Part shown: positions 62,101 to 64,000 of the stretch, piece after piece
How the letters are laid out: the number at the start of each line of letters is the position of its first letter
How positions within the stretch are numbered: position 1 is the first letter of the stretch
Origin: Orychophragmus violaceus
Taxonomy: Eukaryota > Streptophyta > Magnoliopsida > Brassicales > Brassicaceae
Length of the DNA stretch: 64,000 bases
Reading direction: 5' to 3'
Assembly: GCA_030180135.1 (NCBI GenBank)
Contig: CM058239.1
Span: 62,317,823-62,381,822, forward strand
Notes under the pieces: model-generated
The model's input: only the letters and a program-made list of their open reading frames with translations
Told to the model about the DNA's origin: nothing
The model's database searches: none
Program-made: the position numbers and the translations under genes

Positions 62101-64000
62101 GAAGCATGTTATACAAGTTGTTGTTCCTTTCAATCACCCCCAAGTAACACTACTAAGAGACTAGAAAGAAACTTTGATCTTGTAAAAGGCCCTATGAGAA
62201 TCCTAAAAATAACTTTGTAACCAAAACTTTTTGAAACATATATGTCATGGATTGAAGAATTTAGGTGATTAAAGACAACTATAAGTAAGTTTATGTATGC
62301 TCAGAAAGATAGAATGAGAAGCATGTTATACAAGTTGTTGTTCCTTTCAATCACCCCCAAGTAACACTACTAAGAGACTAGAAAGAAACTTTGATCTTGT
62401 AAAAGGCCCTATGAGAATCCTAAAAAAAACTTTGTTACCAAAACTTCTTGAAACATATATGTCATGGATTGAAGAATTTAGGTGATGTAAGAACTATAAG
62501 TAAGTTTATGTATGCTCAGAAAGGTAGAATGAGAAGCATGTTATACAAGTTGTTGTTCTTTTCAATCACCCCCAAGTAACACTACTAAGAGACTAGAAAG
62601 AAACTTTGATCTTGTAAAAGGCCCTATGAGAATCCTAAAAAAAACTTTGTAACCAAAACTTCTTGAAACATATATGTCATGGATTGAAGAATTTAGGTGA
62701 TGTAAGACAACTATAAGTAAGTTTATGTATGCTCAGAAAGGTAGAATGAGAAGCATGTTATACAAGTTGTTGTTCCTTTCAATCACCCCCAATTAGCACT
62801 ACTAAGAGACTAGAAAGAAACTTTGATCTTGTAAAAGGCCCTATGAGAATCCTAAAAAAAACTTTGTAACCAAAACTTCTTGAAACATATATGTCATGGA
62901 TTGAAGAATTTAGGTGATGTTAGAACTATAAGTAAGTTTATGTATGCTCAGAAAGGTAGAACGAGAAGCATGTTATACAAGTTGTTGTTCTTTTCAATCA
63001 CCCCCAAGTAACACTACTAAGAGACTAGAAAGAAACTTTGATCTTGTAAAAGGCCCTATGAGAATCCTAAAAAAAACTTTGTAACCAAAACTTCTTGAAA
63101 CATATATGTCATGGATTGAAGAATTTAGGTGATCTAAGACAACTATAAGTAAGTTTATGTATGCTCAGAAAGGTAGAATGAGAAGCATGTTATACAAGTT
63201 GTTGTTCCTTTCAATCACCCCCAAGTAACACTACTAAGAGACTAGAAAGAAACTTTGATCTTGTAAAAGGCCCTATGAGAATCCTAAAAATAACTTTGTA
63301 ACCAAAACTTTTTGAAACATATATGTCATGGATTGAAGAATTTAGGTGATTAAAGACAACTATAAGTAAGTTTATGTATGCTCAGAAAGGTAGAATGAGA
63401 AGCATGTTATACAAGTTGTTGTTCCTTTCAATCACCCCCAAGTAACAATACTAAGAGACTAGAAAGAAACTTTGATCTTGTAAATGGCCCTATGAGAATC
63501 CTAAAAAAAACTTTGTAACCAAAACTTCTTGAAACATATATGTCATGGATTGAAGAATTTAGGTGATGTAAGAACTATAAGTAAGTTTATGTATGCTCAG
63601 AAAGGTAGAATGAGAATCATGTTATACAAGTTGTTGTTCTTTTCAATCACCCCCAAGTAACACTACTAAGAGACTAGAAAGAAACTTTGATCTTGTAAAA
63701 GGCCCTATGAGAATCCTAAAAAAAACTTTGTAACCAAAACTTCTTGAAACATATATGTCATGGATTGAAGAATTTAGGTGATGTAAGACAACTATAAGTA
63801 AGTTTATGTATGCTCAGAAAGGTAGAATGAGAAGCATGTTATACAAGTTGTTGTTCCTTTCAATCACCCCCAAGTAACACTACTAAGAGACTAGAAAGAA
63901 ACTTTGATCTTGTAAAAGGCCCTATGAGAATCCTAAAAAAAACTTAGTAACCAAAACTTCTTGAAACATATATGTCATGGATTGAAGAATTTAGGTGATG
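59169..64000. repeat. Satellite array, block 5, to window end
   Basis: About 22 monomers. Private variants repeat at 3889 bp: GTAAATGGCC at 59591 and 63480, and CTTAGTAACC at 60054 and 63943. The divergent TTTTCGTATG monomer occurs once, near 60297. Minus-strand frames of about 90 codons are repeat artefacts. No gene. Confidence 0.95.

Noticed and set aside
1..64000. Host genes, tRNA or rRNA genes
   Set aside because: Every stretch is accounted for by satellite, LTR elements or their leaders; no other coding or RNA-gene signature was found.

Overview
This window reads as plant nuclear DNA: a megabase-style satellite array of roughly 217-bp monomers that has been invaded by LTR retrotransposons. 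No host gene, tRNA or rRNA is visible. The element types (Ty1/copia polyproteins with a tRNA-iMet primer site, one Ty3/gypsy fragment) and their amino-acid style suggest a flowering plant, perhaps a Brassicaceae; that taxonomic guess is weak. A long tandem array loaded with very young copia elements resembles a centromere core or pericentromere. Base composition is AT-rich throughout.

Layout, left to right. 1-2982: a minus-strand Ty3/gypsy piece (gag-protease open at the window edge, leader, PBS, one LTR, and the 3' tail of a second pol gene on the far side of that LTR). 2983-4878: satellite. 4879-16215: copia family A copy A1, interrupted by a complete second copy of the same family, A2 (6941-12606). 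16216-16924: satellite. 16925-22458: copia family B copy B1 (+). 22459-34295: the longest satellite block, with higher-order repeats. 34296-52047: a compound of two related non-coding LTR elements (family C and C') joined through a shared LTR; the right-hand C' LTR has itself received two family A elements, A3 (39833-45597, minus) and A4 (45706-51414, plus), head to head and 108 bp apart. 52048-53618: satellite. 53619-59168: copia B2 (minus). 59169-64000: satellite to the window end.

Where target-site duplications (TSDs) can be read they are exact 5-mers: A1 AAAGG, A2 GGAAA, A3 GCTCT, A4 CTTTG, B1 ATATG, B2 ATGAG. The two LTRs of each copia element look identical by eye, so the insertions are recent. 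Families A, B and C share unusual LTR ends (5'-TATTR...CA-3'), a PBS that abuts the LTR, a GNGGGGGAG polypurine tract, and a hairpin just upstream of it. A2, A3, B1 and B2 each keep one long uninterrupted gag-PR-IN-RT-RNase H frame; A4 has a 75-bp in-frame deletion; A1 is split by A2. Family C has no recognisable protein and probably depends on enzymes from autonomous copia elements such as A or B.

The most notable signals are: a hairpin before the polypurine tract whose stem changes with compensation between families; a deletion in A4 with exact GT...AG borders, as if a spliced RNA had been reverse transcribed; an array of small covarying hairpins in the non-coding C elements; a three-LTR compound whose flanks are not a TSD; and higher-order satellite structure with units of 9, 16, 18 and about 26 monomers.
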